A stretch of DNA of 64,000 nucleotides. Source: Flavobacterium dankookense (GTDB taxonomy: Bacteria > Bacteroidota > Bacteroidia > Flavobacteriales > Flavobacteriaceae). The notes below the pieces were generated by a model that saw only the letters and a list, made by a program, of their open reading frames with translations, did no database searches and had not been told where the DNA came from. Every line of letters begins with the position of its first letter. The first letter of the stretch is position 1. The DNA is taken from NCBI RefSeq assembly GCF_004362665.1, contig NZ_SNXR01000018.1, positions 1 through 64,000 on the forward strand, in the 5' to 3' direction. Position numbers and translations under genes: made by a program. Shown in pieces: positions 55,391 through 64,000 of this stretch.

Positions 55391-57881
55391 TTGCTCTTTT
55401 TCTTTTGAAAATTTTATAAATCTCTATCCAAATTACAGAAATAAATCCTACCAAAATACTACAGCCAATTTGAAAGAAGGTTACTTTTTCAAATAGAAAG
55501 AATTTTGAAAAAATGGGAACAAATAATAGCAAAGTTGTAATCAATATTGTAATTCCAATTATAACCAAAACCAAATTGTTTTTGTATCGAATTGTTGTAA
55601 AAATAGAATAGTAAAACGACCTGTTTTCTAAAGTTAAAAAAACATTAGAGGAGATTAATGTCAAGAAAATGCATGTTCTAGTTACACCTTCTGTAAAATC
55701 GTATTGTATGCAATATTGATACATAAAAAGTAATCCTAATGCGATTATTAATCCTTGAATTATACTAATTGTTATTTCTTTTAAATTAAAAAAAGTAGTC
55801 GTAAAAGGTCTTGGTTTTTGTAGCATCAAATTTCTTTCCATTGGTTCATTTTCATAAATAATTGAACATGTTGGTCCCATAATTATTTCTAAAAAAATAA
55901 TATGTACTGGTGTAAAAATGTTAGGATAAACCCAACCTAAAACCAAAGGAATGAACACAATAAGAATAATTGGAATATGAATAGAAATAATGTACTGAAT
56001 GGCTTTTTTTAGGTTAACGTAAATTTTTCTTCCCATAGCAATGGCATCAACCATTTTATCAAAATTATCATCAATTAAGATTAAATTAGCGGCTTGTTTT
56101 GCTATTTCGGAACCTTTCTTACCCATTGCAATTCCTATGTGAGCCGATTTTAATGCTGGTCCATCATTGACACCATCGCCAGTCATTGCTACAATTTGAT
56201 TATTATCTTTTAATGCTTGAATAATTCTCAACTTAGCTTCTGGAAACATTCGAGTAAAAATAGTTGTTTCCATAACTTTTTCTTTTAAAATGGTTTCATC
56301 CATTGCCATTAAATCGTCTCCATTGAGCACATTATCTGGATTTTTAAAACCTATTTGTCTCGCAATCGTAGATGTTGTTGCAGCATTGTCGCCTGTTATT
56401 ATTTTGACTTGAATTCCTGCTTTATAAAATTTTTCAAAAACGTCTTGAATATTTGCTTTTGGTGGATCATAAAAAGCAATTAATCCAACGAAATCAAAGT
56501 TGAATTCTTGCTGTATTTTTGGATAATTTTGATTTACATCAATAACTTTTCCAACACCAAGAACACGATAACCTTTACTTGCCATTGTGTTCATTGCTGA
56601 TAATATACTTTCTTCCTCATTTTTAGTCAAATCACAAACGGCAATCAAAGCTTCGGTTGCACCTTTAGCGGCTATAATTTTTTCACCCTTTGAATTTTCA
56701 AAAATATGCGTCATCATTGGTGGTTTTCCTTTTAAAGGATATTCATGGACTAATTTGAAATTAGGTCGTTCATCATTTGAAATTATTTTAGTGTATGAAT
56801 CGTGAATGGCTACTTCCATTGCATCATAAGGAATTGGTTCACTTGACCACATCGCATAGTTTAAAACCTCTTGAGATTCTTCATTAAACTTTTCGTCACT
56901 ATTAATAATCGTGTTAGATTTAAAAATATACAATTGCGCCAAACTCATTTTGTTTTCGGTTATCGTTCCAGTTTTGTCTGTACAAATAACCGTCGCGCTT
57001 CCGAGTGTTTCCACCGTTTTTGTTTGTTTAGCAATAATTCCAATTTTCATTAATCGCCAAGCTCCAAGTGCCATAAAAGTGGTAAAAGCAACGGGTATTT
57101 CTTCGGGAATAACACTCATTGCTATAGTTAATGCCTTCAATAAACTATCTAATACATTTTGCGAATGATAGTAATTAATAGCCCAAACAATGCCAAAAAT
57201 AAGCAATCCGATGACCGACATCTTCTTAACAAAATTGTTGATTTGAATTTGAAGTGGTGTTTTTTCAACTTCAACTTGTTCTAAACTCTTGCCTATTTTT
57301 CCTAAATTAGTTTGATTGCCAATTCGAATGACTTCACAAATTGCCATTCCTGTAGCTACAATTGTTCCTTGAAAAACTTCATTATCATCTGAAGTTTCAT
57401 TTTTGGCAACCGCTAATGATTCTCCAGTTAATATTGACTCATTAACCATAAAATCACTCGACTGAATTATTTTTGCATCGGCAGGAATAAAAGAACCTTA
57501 CTCGATTTGAATAAAATCACCTAAAACAATTTCTTCACTAAAAATTTCAATAACACTTCCGTTTCTAATTACTTTATTTTTGGGTTGAGATAATTTTTTC
57601 AAATCATCAATTGCATTTCTACTTCTTGCTTCTTGAAATAATGAAATAGCAACAACTAATAAAATTGCAACTGACATAAAAATTCCATCGCCATAATCGC
57701 CTGAAACAAAATAAATACTCGCAGCAGCAACTAAAAGCAAAAACATTGGTTCTTTTAAAATATCAAGTAAAGAATTTAAAAAATTATTTTTCTTTTGATG
57801 CTCTAGCGAATTTGTACCGTTTTTATTTTTTGAAGCAATGACTGCATTATCCGAAAGTCCAATTATAGTTTTATGTACCAT
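55374..57881 (-). pseudogene. Cation-translocating P-type ATPase, interrupted by in-frame TAA
   Basis: A P-type ATPase of the calcium/cation-pump group, broken into 57498-57881 (127 residues) and 55374-57449 (691 residues) by a TAA at codon 128. Both parts are in the same frame and no bases are missing: the reading runs FIQIE, stop, GSFIPADAKIIQSSDFMVNES. Relatives usually have Glu-Glu-Gly at this spot, so GAA to TAA is the likely change. Downstream are the actuator motif TGES, PEEIPVAF in M4, the phosphorylation site CTDKTGTITENKM (Asp about 302), TGDGVNDGPALKSA and the C-terminal membrane helices. Everything else looks intact. Restart at ATG 57449 would lack M1, M2 and part of the actuator domain. 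Recent mutation, read-through or a base-call error are all possible. Confidence 0.85.
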
Positions 57882-57955
57882 TTAATGAAATTACATGTTA
57901 TACTAAGGTAGCGATTTTATATGACATAGAACTCCTTTTTTTGCATTAGATTTAT

Positions 57956-57963
57956 TATATTTG
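57956..57963 (+). promoter_or_regulatory. -7 box of guaB
   Basis: TATATTTG, a perfect TAnnTTTG, is 30 bp before the guaB ATG and is followed by CACGC. A TTG lies only 12 bases upstream, short of the usual spacing. No purine riboswitch-like structure fits in the remaining leader. Confidence 0.5.
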
Positions 57964-57993
57964 CACGCAATTTAACTACAACTACAAATTGCA

Positions 57994-59466
57994 ATGTACA
58001 CACACAACTCAAAAATCATTAGTGAAGGATTAACTTATGATGATGTCCTTTTGGTTCCTAATTTTTCAGATGTTTTACCAAGAGAAGTTTCTATCCAATC
58101 TAAATTTTCAAGAAATATTACTTTAAACGTCCCAATTGTTTCAGCTGCAATGGATACCGTTACTGAAAGTGCTATGGCAATTGCTATGGCGCAAGAAGGC
58201 GGAATTGGTGTTTTACACAAAAACATGACCATCGAACAACAAGCTGCAAAAGTTAGAAAAGTAAAACGTGCCGAAAGCGGAATGATTATCGATCCAGTAA
58301 CTTTACCCCTAACCGCTTTGGTTTCAGATGCTAAAAATGCTATGAAAGAATTTGGTATCGGTGGAATTCCAATTGTAGATGAAAACAAAACTTTGAAAGG
58401 AATTGTTACTAATCGTGATTTACGTTTTGAAAAAAACAATTCAAGACCAATTATCGAAGTAATGACAAGCCAAAATTTGGTTACCGTTGCCGAAGGAACA
58501 TCTTTAGAACAAGCTGAAGTAGTTTTGCAAGGACATAAAATCGAAAAACTTCCTGTTATTAATTCTGAAAATAAATTGGTAGGCTTAATCACTTTCAGAG
58601 ACATTACAAAACATACTCAAAAACCAATTGCCAATAAAGATTCATTTGGTCGATTGCGAGTTGCCGCTGCCATTGGTGTTACTGCCGATTCGCTGCAAAG
58701 AGTGGAAGCTTTAGTAAATGCAGGTGTTGACGCCATCATTATCGATACTGCTCACGGACATACCAAAGGTGTTGTTTCGGTTTTAAAAGAAGTAAAAAAT
58801 AAATTTCCTCAAATTGACATTGTAGTTGGAAACATTGCCACACCAGAAGCGGCTTTGTATTTGGTAGAAAATGGTGCCGATGGCGTAAAAGTTGGAATTG
58901 GTCCAGGTTCAATTTGTACCACACGAGTTGTTGCTGGCGTTGGATTTCCACAATTTTCAGCAGTTTTAGAAGTTGCTGCAGCATTAAAAGGTACAGGAAT
59001 TCCAGTAATTGCTGATGGCGGAATTCGTTATACTGGCGATATTCCAAAAGCTGTCGCAGCTGGTGCAAGTTCGGTTATGTTAGGTTCATTATTAGCAGGA
59101 ACAAAAGAATCTCCTGGAGAAACTATCATTTTTGAGGGAAGAAAATTCAAGTCTTATCGTGGAATGGGTTCAGTTGAAGCAATGCAAGAAGGTTCAAAAG
59201 ACCGTTATTTTCAAGATGTGGAAGATGATATTAAAAAATTAGTTCCTGAGGGAATTGTTGGTCGTGTTCCATACAAAGGCGAATTAAACGAAAGTATGCA
59301 ACAATTTATCGGCGGACTTCGTGCTGGAATGGGTTATTGTGGCGCAAAAGATATTCCAACATTGCAAGAAAATGGACGTTTTGTTAGAATTACATCTAGT
59401 GGAATTACTGAAAGTCATCCACATAACGTTACAATTACAAAAGAAGCTCCGAATTATTCGAGGTAA
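57994..59466 (+). CDS. guaB: Inosine-5'-monophosphate dehydrogenase
   Basis: Oxidises IMP to XMP, the committed step to GMP. The 490 residues match the bacterial enzyme. A TIM barrel begins LTYDDVLLVPNFSDVLPREV. Two CBS domains are inserted at about 95-205 (VTNRDLRFEKNNSRPIIEVM, LVGLITFRDITKH). The active-site loop GIGPGSICTTRVVAGVG has the catalytic Cys near 307, and the flap has YRGMGSVEAM. purB, another purine gene, lies nearby at the right edge. Confidence 0.98.
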   Translation: MYTHNSKIISEGLTYDDVLLVPNFSDVLPREVSIQSKFSRNITLNVPIVSAAMDTVTESAMAIAMAQEGGIGVLHKNMTIEQQAAKVRKVKRAESGMIIDPVTLPLTALVSDAKNAMKEFGIGGIPIVDENKTLKGIVTNRDLRFEKNNSRPIIEVMTSQNLVTVAEGTSLEQAEVVLQGHKIEKLPVINSENKLVGLITFRDITKHTQKPIANKDSFGRLRVAAAIGVTADSLQRVEALVNAGVDAIIIDTAHGHTKGVVSVLKEVKNKFPQIDIVVGNIATPEAALYLVENGADGVKVGIGPGSICTTRVVAGVGFPQFSAVLEVAAALKGTGIPVIADGGIRYTGDIPKAVAAGASSVMLGSLLAGTKESPGETIIFEGRKFKSYRGMGSVEAMQEGSKDRYFQDVEDDIKKLVPEGIVGRVPYKGELNESMQQFIGGLRAGMGYCGAKDIPTLQENGRFVRITSSGITESHPHNVTITKEAPNYSR

Positions 59467-59473
59467 TTTTTTG

Positions 59474-59564
59474 AACCACCAAGTTCACTAAGAATGCACA
59501 AAGCTCACAAGTTTTTAATCACTTCGTGAGCTTTGTGTTTTTATTTTAGTGTTCTCTGTGGTTA
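59474..59564. repeat. Inverted intergenic element between guaB and the antiporter gene
   Basis: The ends AACCACCAAG and CTCTGTGGTT are imperfect inverted copies. The inner 12-bp stem is perfect, CACAAAGCTCAC (59497-59508) with GTGAGCTTTGTG (59526-59537), and T-rich sequence follows. It probably terminates guaB and may serve the converging gene as well. The AACCAC/ACAGAG ends resemble widespread dispersed elements. Confidence 0.6.
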
Positions 59565-59587
59565 AATTTTTATCTTTTCTTTTTAGT

Positions 59588-61822
59588 TTATACTTTCAAA
59601 AACTCTGCAATTTTTTTCTTTTCTCCTGCAATCCATAGAATATCGCTGTCTTCTAAAACTAAATGCGACTCTGGATTTAAAATTCGTTTTCCATTTCGCT
59701 CAATGCCTACAATAATTCCATGGGTTTTCTCTCGAATTTGCGATTCACGTATACTTTTACCAATGCAAACTCTATTTTTAAGTTCTAGTTTTTGTAAAAT
59801 GATTTCGGTTTGCTCAACTTCTTCTGGAACGTCAATTTCATTTTTATCCAAATAATTTTTAAAATCCTTTACTTGATCATCCGTTCCAATAACACTAATT
59901 TCATCGCCGGGAAACAATCTTTCGGTTCTTATTGGAATATTTATCAAAACTTCACCTCTTCTTATTGAGGCAATGTTAATTCCAAATTGTTCGCGTATCG
60001 TTAATTCTTCCAATGTTTTTCCTGCCAAATTGGATTCTTTTGCAATCTCAAATTCTGCCATGTGTCCATCCCAAGGTGACAAGGTATTTTGACGCTTATT
60101 TTCTTTTCGAATTTCTCTATCATTAAAATTGCTCAAAAAGTGACTTTCGATTTTGTTATAAACGGCGTGAAGTCTTTTTGGAAATAGAATATACGCTCCA
60201 ATTGCAAGCATAAATGCAATAAAAGCAACTCCAGATGAGAAAAAAGTATTTAAAACAAAACCAACATAAAATAAAGTTAGTACAATTCTAAAAATCACTA
60301 GCATAATAATTGGACCTTGATGCTTTCTTTCTTCCATCAAAATCGACACCTCTTTTACGGCAACTCGACGTAATGACAAAGCCCATAAAAATGGTGATAA
60401 GATGATTAAAGTGATTAAAGCAGCAGTTGCATTTCCAAATCTTGATCCTTGAACTAATGGCAAAATAAAATTTGAAGAAAGCAAAATTACAGCAACTATA
60501 ATTATAGAATGAATTACCACTTGTATCAAATAACTTCTTAAAACTATTTGCCAATTGCTAATCGATTTAATTTCTTCGGTATTAGCGCTGTAGAGTTGAA
60601 TGCGTTTTACCCATTTTCGAGGTAATTTCTTTTCCACATAACCCGAAAATGGTGCTGCAAATTTTACCATAAAAGGTGTTGTAAAAGTGGTAACTGCCGA
60701 AACAGCAACCACAATTGGATAAAGAAAATCACTCGTTACTTTTAAGGTTGTTCCCAATGTTGCAATTATAAAAGAGAATTCACCAATTTGCGACAAACTC
60801 ATTCCGGTTTGAATGGATTGCTTTAAAGGTTGACCTGATAACAATGCGCCAATTGTAGAACTTAACGATTGTCCAAAGATTACTACTAATGTTAAAATAG
60901 CAACAGGTAATGCGTATTCAATCAAAGTCTCTGGATTGATTAACATTCCAACTGACACAAAGAAAACCGCTCCAAATAAATCTTTCACAGGTTTTACAAG
61001 ATGTTCAATATGTTCTGCCTGTGTAGTTTCGGCAATGATTGAACCCATAATAAATGCTCCTAAAGCTGGTGAAAATCCAACTCCTGCCGCAAAAATTACC
61101 ATCAATAAACAAAGTGCTAAGGAAATAATTAGCAACATTTCGTCGGTTAATAAATGCTTTGCTTTTTTTAGAAGTGTTGGAATAAAAAAGATACCCACAA
61201 CAAACCAAATCGTTAGAAAAAACAATAGTTTCAGAACTGAAAAAACCAATTCCATTCCAGAAAACTGCTGACTTACCGCAATTGTGGAAAGCAAAACCAT
61301 CATTAAAATGGCAATAATATCTTGTACAATTAGCGAACCAATAACGTTTCCAGCGAATTTTTGGGATTTTACGCCAAGTTCATCAAAGGTTTTTAAAATA
61401 ATGGTTGTTGAGGAAATGGATAAAATTACACCTAAAAATATGCTATTCATTTTATTCCAACCCATCAATTGGCCTACAAAAAAACCAATTGTAACCATTG
61501 CAATGATTTGAGTAAAAGCAGTTATTGAAGCCGTTCCGCCTACTTTCATCAGTTTTTTAAAACTAAATTCTAATCCCAAACTGAATAATAAAAAGATAAC
61601 GCCAATTTCTGCCCAAACCTTTACACTATTCACATCTTTTACTGTTGGAAAAAAATCAAATTCTGAACCAGCGAGAAATCCTGCAACCAAATAGCCAAGA
61701 ACCAAAGGTTGTTTTAACATTCTAAAAAGTAAAACAGCAATTGCAGCAGTGATTAAGATTAAACCTAAATCACTAATCAAATCAGGTAGATGAACAGTTG
61801 TTGCAGCTAAAAATTGTGGCAT
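59588..61822 (-). CDS. CPA2 family cation:proton antiporter with two RCK-C domains
   Basis: A 744-residue inner-membrane transporter. Residues about 15-395 form the sodium/proton exchanger fold with LGLILITAAIAVLLFRMLKQ, VIFLLFSLGLEFSFKKL, GFSPALGAFIMGSIIAET and SLSQIGEFSFIIATLG. A further four-helix region lies at about 430-560. Two TrkA-C/RCK-C regulatory domains end the protein (about 585-665 and 670-744: LAGKTLEELTIREQFGINIASI, VGIERNGKRILNPES). It is related to KefB/KefC but lacks the TrkA-N domain. Potassium or sodium export is inferred. Confidence 0.9.
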   Translation of the reverse strand: MPQFLAATTVHLPDLISDLGLILITAAIAVLLFRMLKQPLVLGYLVAGFLAGSEFDFFPTVKDVNSVKVWAEIGVIFLLFSLGLEFSFKKLMKVGGTASITAFTQIIAMVTIGFFVGQLMGWNKMNSIFLGVILSISSTTIILKTFDELGVKSQKFAGNVIGSLIVQDIIAILMMVLLSTIAVSQQFSGMELVFSVLKLLFFLTIWFVVGIFFIPTLLKKAKHLLTDEMLLIISLALCLLMVIFAAGVGFSPALGAFIMGSIIAETTQAEHIEHLVKPVKDLFGAVFFVSVGMLINPETLIEYALPVAILTLVVIFGQSLSSTIGALLSGQPLKQSIQTGMSLSQIGEFSFIIATLGTTLKVTSDFLYPIVVAVSAVTTFTTPFMVKFAAPFSGYVEKKLPRKWVKRIQLYSANTEEIKSISNWQIVLRSYLIQVVIHSIIIVAVILLSSNFILPLVQGSRFGNATAALITLIILSPFLWALSLRRVAVKEVSILMEERKHQGPIIMLVIFRIVLTLFYVGFVLNTFFSSGVAFIAFMLAIGAYILFPKRLHAVYNKIESHFLSNFNDREIRKENKRQNTLSPWDGHMAEFEIAKESNLAGKTLEELTIREQFGINIASIRRGEVLINIPIRTERLFPGDEISVIGTDDQVKDFKNYLDKNEIDVPEEVEQTEIILQKLELKNRVCIGKSIRESQIREKTHGIIVGIERNGKRILNPESHLVLEDSDILWIAGEKKKIAEFLKV

Positions 61823-61847
61823 GAAAATGAATTTTTACTAAAATAGC

Positions 61848-61885
61848 AAAAAATCTGCTTTTTTCAAAATGAAATAAGCAGATTT
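61848..61885 (-). terminator. Intrinsic terminator, probably the original purB terminator
   Basis: On the minus strand the stem AAATCTGCTT (61885-61876) with AAGCAGATTT (61860-61851) is followed by six T (61853-61848). It lies just beyond the distal copy of the purB 3' repeat, the position expected for the terminator of uninterrupted purB. Confidence 0.75.
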
Positions 61886-61909
61886 AAAGAATTTATAACA
61901 AAAATTAGG

Positions 61910-61936
61910 ATTAAATTCCCAAATAATTACTTGGTG
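61910..61936 (-). repeat. Direct repeat of the purB 3' end, distal copy
   Basis: A 27-bp sequence identical to 63389-63415. On the minus strand it encodes the last residues of PurB (PSNYLGI and stop) but is not joined to any gene here. It includes the 16-bp near-palindrome CCAAGTAATTATTTGG (61934-61919, minus strand). Confidence 0.92.
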
Positions 61937-61954
61937 TGATTTATATCATTTTTT

Positions 61955-62719
61955 TTAATTTACTAATGATTCAATTTCAGTTTTTGGCTTTGTTATATTA
62001 ATAACGGTTGATAATGAGTTTAAAGATCCTGAAATTGTTGGGTCAGTAATTTTCTTATTTAAAAGATTAATTTTATTTTTAAGATTTGTAAAGTCAGCTT
62101 TCGGATTTTCTTCAATTAGCTTTGTAAATGATGTAACTATTGTTTCAGCTATTAATTTTTTACCATCTTCTGTAAATTGTTTTTCATTAGTAATAACATT
62201 TAAATAAATAATAGAATTATCAATTAATGTTTCTACGTTGTCACTTAGAACTTTATTTACACTTTCTGAGCCGTCGGAATTTTCATTTATTTTTTGATTA
62301 CCTAATTTAAAATATTCTTGTTGTAATTCTAAACCAAACCTCCAAATTTCTAAAGATTCTTTCTCATAAACATACATATCTTTTTTATCCAATAAAGAAT
62401 AAGTTTCATTCAAACTTCTCCAAACATCAAAAAATTTCTGAGCTGTCTCACTTTTATGAGTTAAACCTAATTCTTTATCGTTCAAAACAACCCTAAAGTT
62501 TTCTTCATCAGTTAGTTTTTCAATTACTATTTTTGTTTCTGGATCATTAAATCTTGGAAGAGATTCATCTGGCTTTGTTGCATATCTCAATTCTCTTACA
62601 ACGTTTTCATAATCATCAACAGTCCAATATCTTTTTTCAATAGGAAATTTTTCTTCTTTATTATTACAACTTATTAATAATATTAGTGTTGAAAACATAA
62701 TAAAATATTTTTTTCTCAT
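61955..62719 (-). CDS. Cassette lipoprotein of unknown function
   Basis: A 254-residue protein. A lipobox (LILLISC, Cys about 18) follows a basic N-terminus, so it is lipid-anchored. The mature part is acidic, mostly helical and without known motifs (RYWTVDDYENVVRELRYATK, NETYSLLDKKDMYVYEKESLEIWRF, KKLIAETIVTSFTKLIEEN). I recognise no family. It overlaps the upstream DUF922-like gene by 4 bp and must be cotranscribed with it, so the two products may work together at the envelope. Confidence 0.7.
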   Translation of the reverse strand: MRKKYFIMFSTLILLISCNNKEEKFPIEKRYWTVDDYENVVRELRYATKPDESLPRFNDPETKIVIEKLTDEENFRVVLNDKELGLTHKSETAQKFFDVWRSLNETYSLLDKKDMYVYEKESLEIWRFGLELQQEYFKLGNQKINENSDGSESVNKVLSDNVETLIDNSIIYLNVITNEKQFTEDGKKLIAETIVTSFTKLIEENPKADFTNLKNKINLLNKKITDPTISGSLNSLSTVINITKPKTEIESLVN

Positions 62720-63388
62720 TTTAATTCTGGGTTTTTATATTTATTTAATGTTATAAGTAGACTATCTATTGTTCTCTCAAATTCTTTTTGTTTCGAATAA
62801 ACATAACTATGGAAGGTTTCAAAGTCATATTTTTTTTGAAAAATATCTTCATCAATTAAATTTTTTATCAAAACACGTTCTTTCTCATCAAAATTAATAA
62901 TATTTTTTTCAATAATTTCTTTTCTAGTTTTCCTTGCAAAAATTTCTGTTATTTTGAAGTGATATAATTCATGAGTTAGTAAATCACTACTAGATGACTT
63001 TTTATTGTAAACAAATGATTTTGAAGGATGAAAATAGGCTACAATAGAATTATTTTCTTTATCTAGCTCAATTGTAGTTACTACATAGGCAAAATATTTA
63101 CTGCCATTAAACTTTTTCTTAAATAATTCTATACCTCTAAAATTTTTAAAACCTATTCTATTATATTCACTATATGGAATTGGTTTTTCATAATCTAGAT
63201 AATTTGTATGAGTTAATGTTAGTAATCCTAATAAACCAATTAATATGAGAACTAAATTTATTATTAAAATTTTTTTAAGACTAAACTTTGGTACTTTTAT
63301 TTTAAACAAAAATAATATAAGTTCAATAATAAAAATTATTAAGTAGAAACTTGAAAAAACTATAATTATTATTTTTTCTCCTTTTATC

Positions 63389-63390
<2 letters not shown>
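62716..63390 (-). CDS. Cassette membrane protein with DUF922-like HExxH domain
   Basis: A 224-residue protein with two transmembrane helices (about 6-29 and 40-60) and a C-terminal domain of about 150 residues. That domain resembles DUF922: YNRIGFKNFRGIELF, IVAYFHPSKSFVYN and LLTHELYHFKITEIFARKTRK. H140-E-L-Y-H144 is an HExxH zinc-protease motif. DUF922 proteins are predicted peptidases without known substrates. Its ATG overlaps the purB stop (TAATG), and the G of that ATG is the first base outside the direct repeat, so the start was formed at the junction. Translation may be coupled to purB. Confidence 0.72.

Positions 63391-64000
<610 letters not shown>

Noticed and set aside
57498..57881. 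Separate small membrane protein gene
   Set aside because: It is the N-terminal part of the interrupted P-type ATPase in the same frame as the downstream part.

Overview
The window is chromosomal DNA from a member of the Flavobacteriaceae (Bacteroidota), most like Flavobacterium. The base composition is strongly AT-rich. Promoters carry the Bacteroidota -7 box TAnnTTTG and Shine-Dalgarno sequences are weak. Family-typical genes include a type IX secretion (T9SS) sorting-domain cargo, the bamD-rpoZ-coaBC-DUF4835-recN cluster, the rpsF-rpsR-rplI operon, a DUF3857/transglutaminase giant and the FabV enoyl reductase. Most of the window is housekeeping core genome. No rRNA or tRNA gene, CRISPR array or autonomous transposon was found.

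Layout. 1-493: a regulatory spacer with two leftward promoters for something beyond the left edge and the rightward thrS promoter. 494-3701: translation operon thrS-infC-rpmI-rplT, in which infC has no ATG, GTG or TTG start. 3790-6417: valS (leftward). 6723-13652: DUF1573 protein, aspartyl protease with PDZ domain, aminotransferase, DUF3857 giant. 13676-18638: pcm, Gfo/Idh oxidoreductase, a DUF1016 nuclease plus small lipoprotein, 3-hydroxybutyryl-CoA dehydrogenase, AraC regulator. 18715-26568: GRAM-like membrane protein, outer-membrane barrel, DUF1015, YggS, exonuclease/GIY-YIG fusion, miaA, lipoprotein plus barrel pair, acyl-ACP thioesterase. 26605-30548 (leftward): glycosyltransferase, coaE and a two-component system. 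30632-40107 (leftward): T9SS cargo, fabV, recN, DUF4835, coaBC, rpoZ, bamD, dapA and a small conserved gene. 40156-41851: a 5'-nucleotidase split into two genes. 41837-47782 (leftward): three tandem YhhN-like membrane proteins, ligA, a DUF6495-like gene and the rpsF operon. 47972-53349: LytTR response regulator, then priA, DUF2147, YihY and nadC. 53449-59466: pyrD, HMG-CoA lyase, a P-type ATPase interrupted by an in-frame stop, guaB. 59588-64000 (leftward): CPA2 antiporter, a two-gene cassette and the 3' part of purB, which runs off the right edge.

The most unusual structure is at the right end. The last 27 bp region of purB is repeated exactly 1,479 bp away (61910-61936 and 63389-63415). It brackets two genes: a membrane protein with a DUF922-like HExxH motif, and a lipoprotein. 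purB stays intact and its apparent original terminator lies beyond the distal copy, which looks like integration of a non-autonomous cassette at a gene 3' end. The repeat contains a 16-bp near-palindrome, as recombinase core sites often do.

Other notable signals: heptanucleotide repeats (ACTGAAN or ACTCGAA, four units each) inside yggS and pyrD and in one spacer; a dispersed intergenic repeat family in three copies, one with 21-bp perfect inverted arms; three elements with a 20-bp period upstream of the LytTR gene; and loss of the conserved acidic residues in two of the three YhhN paralogues.
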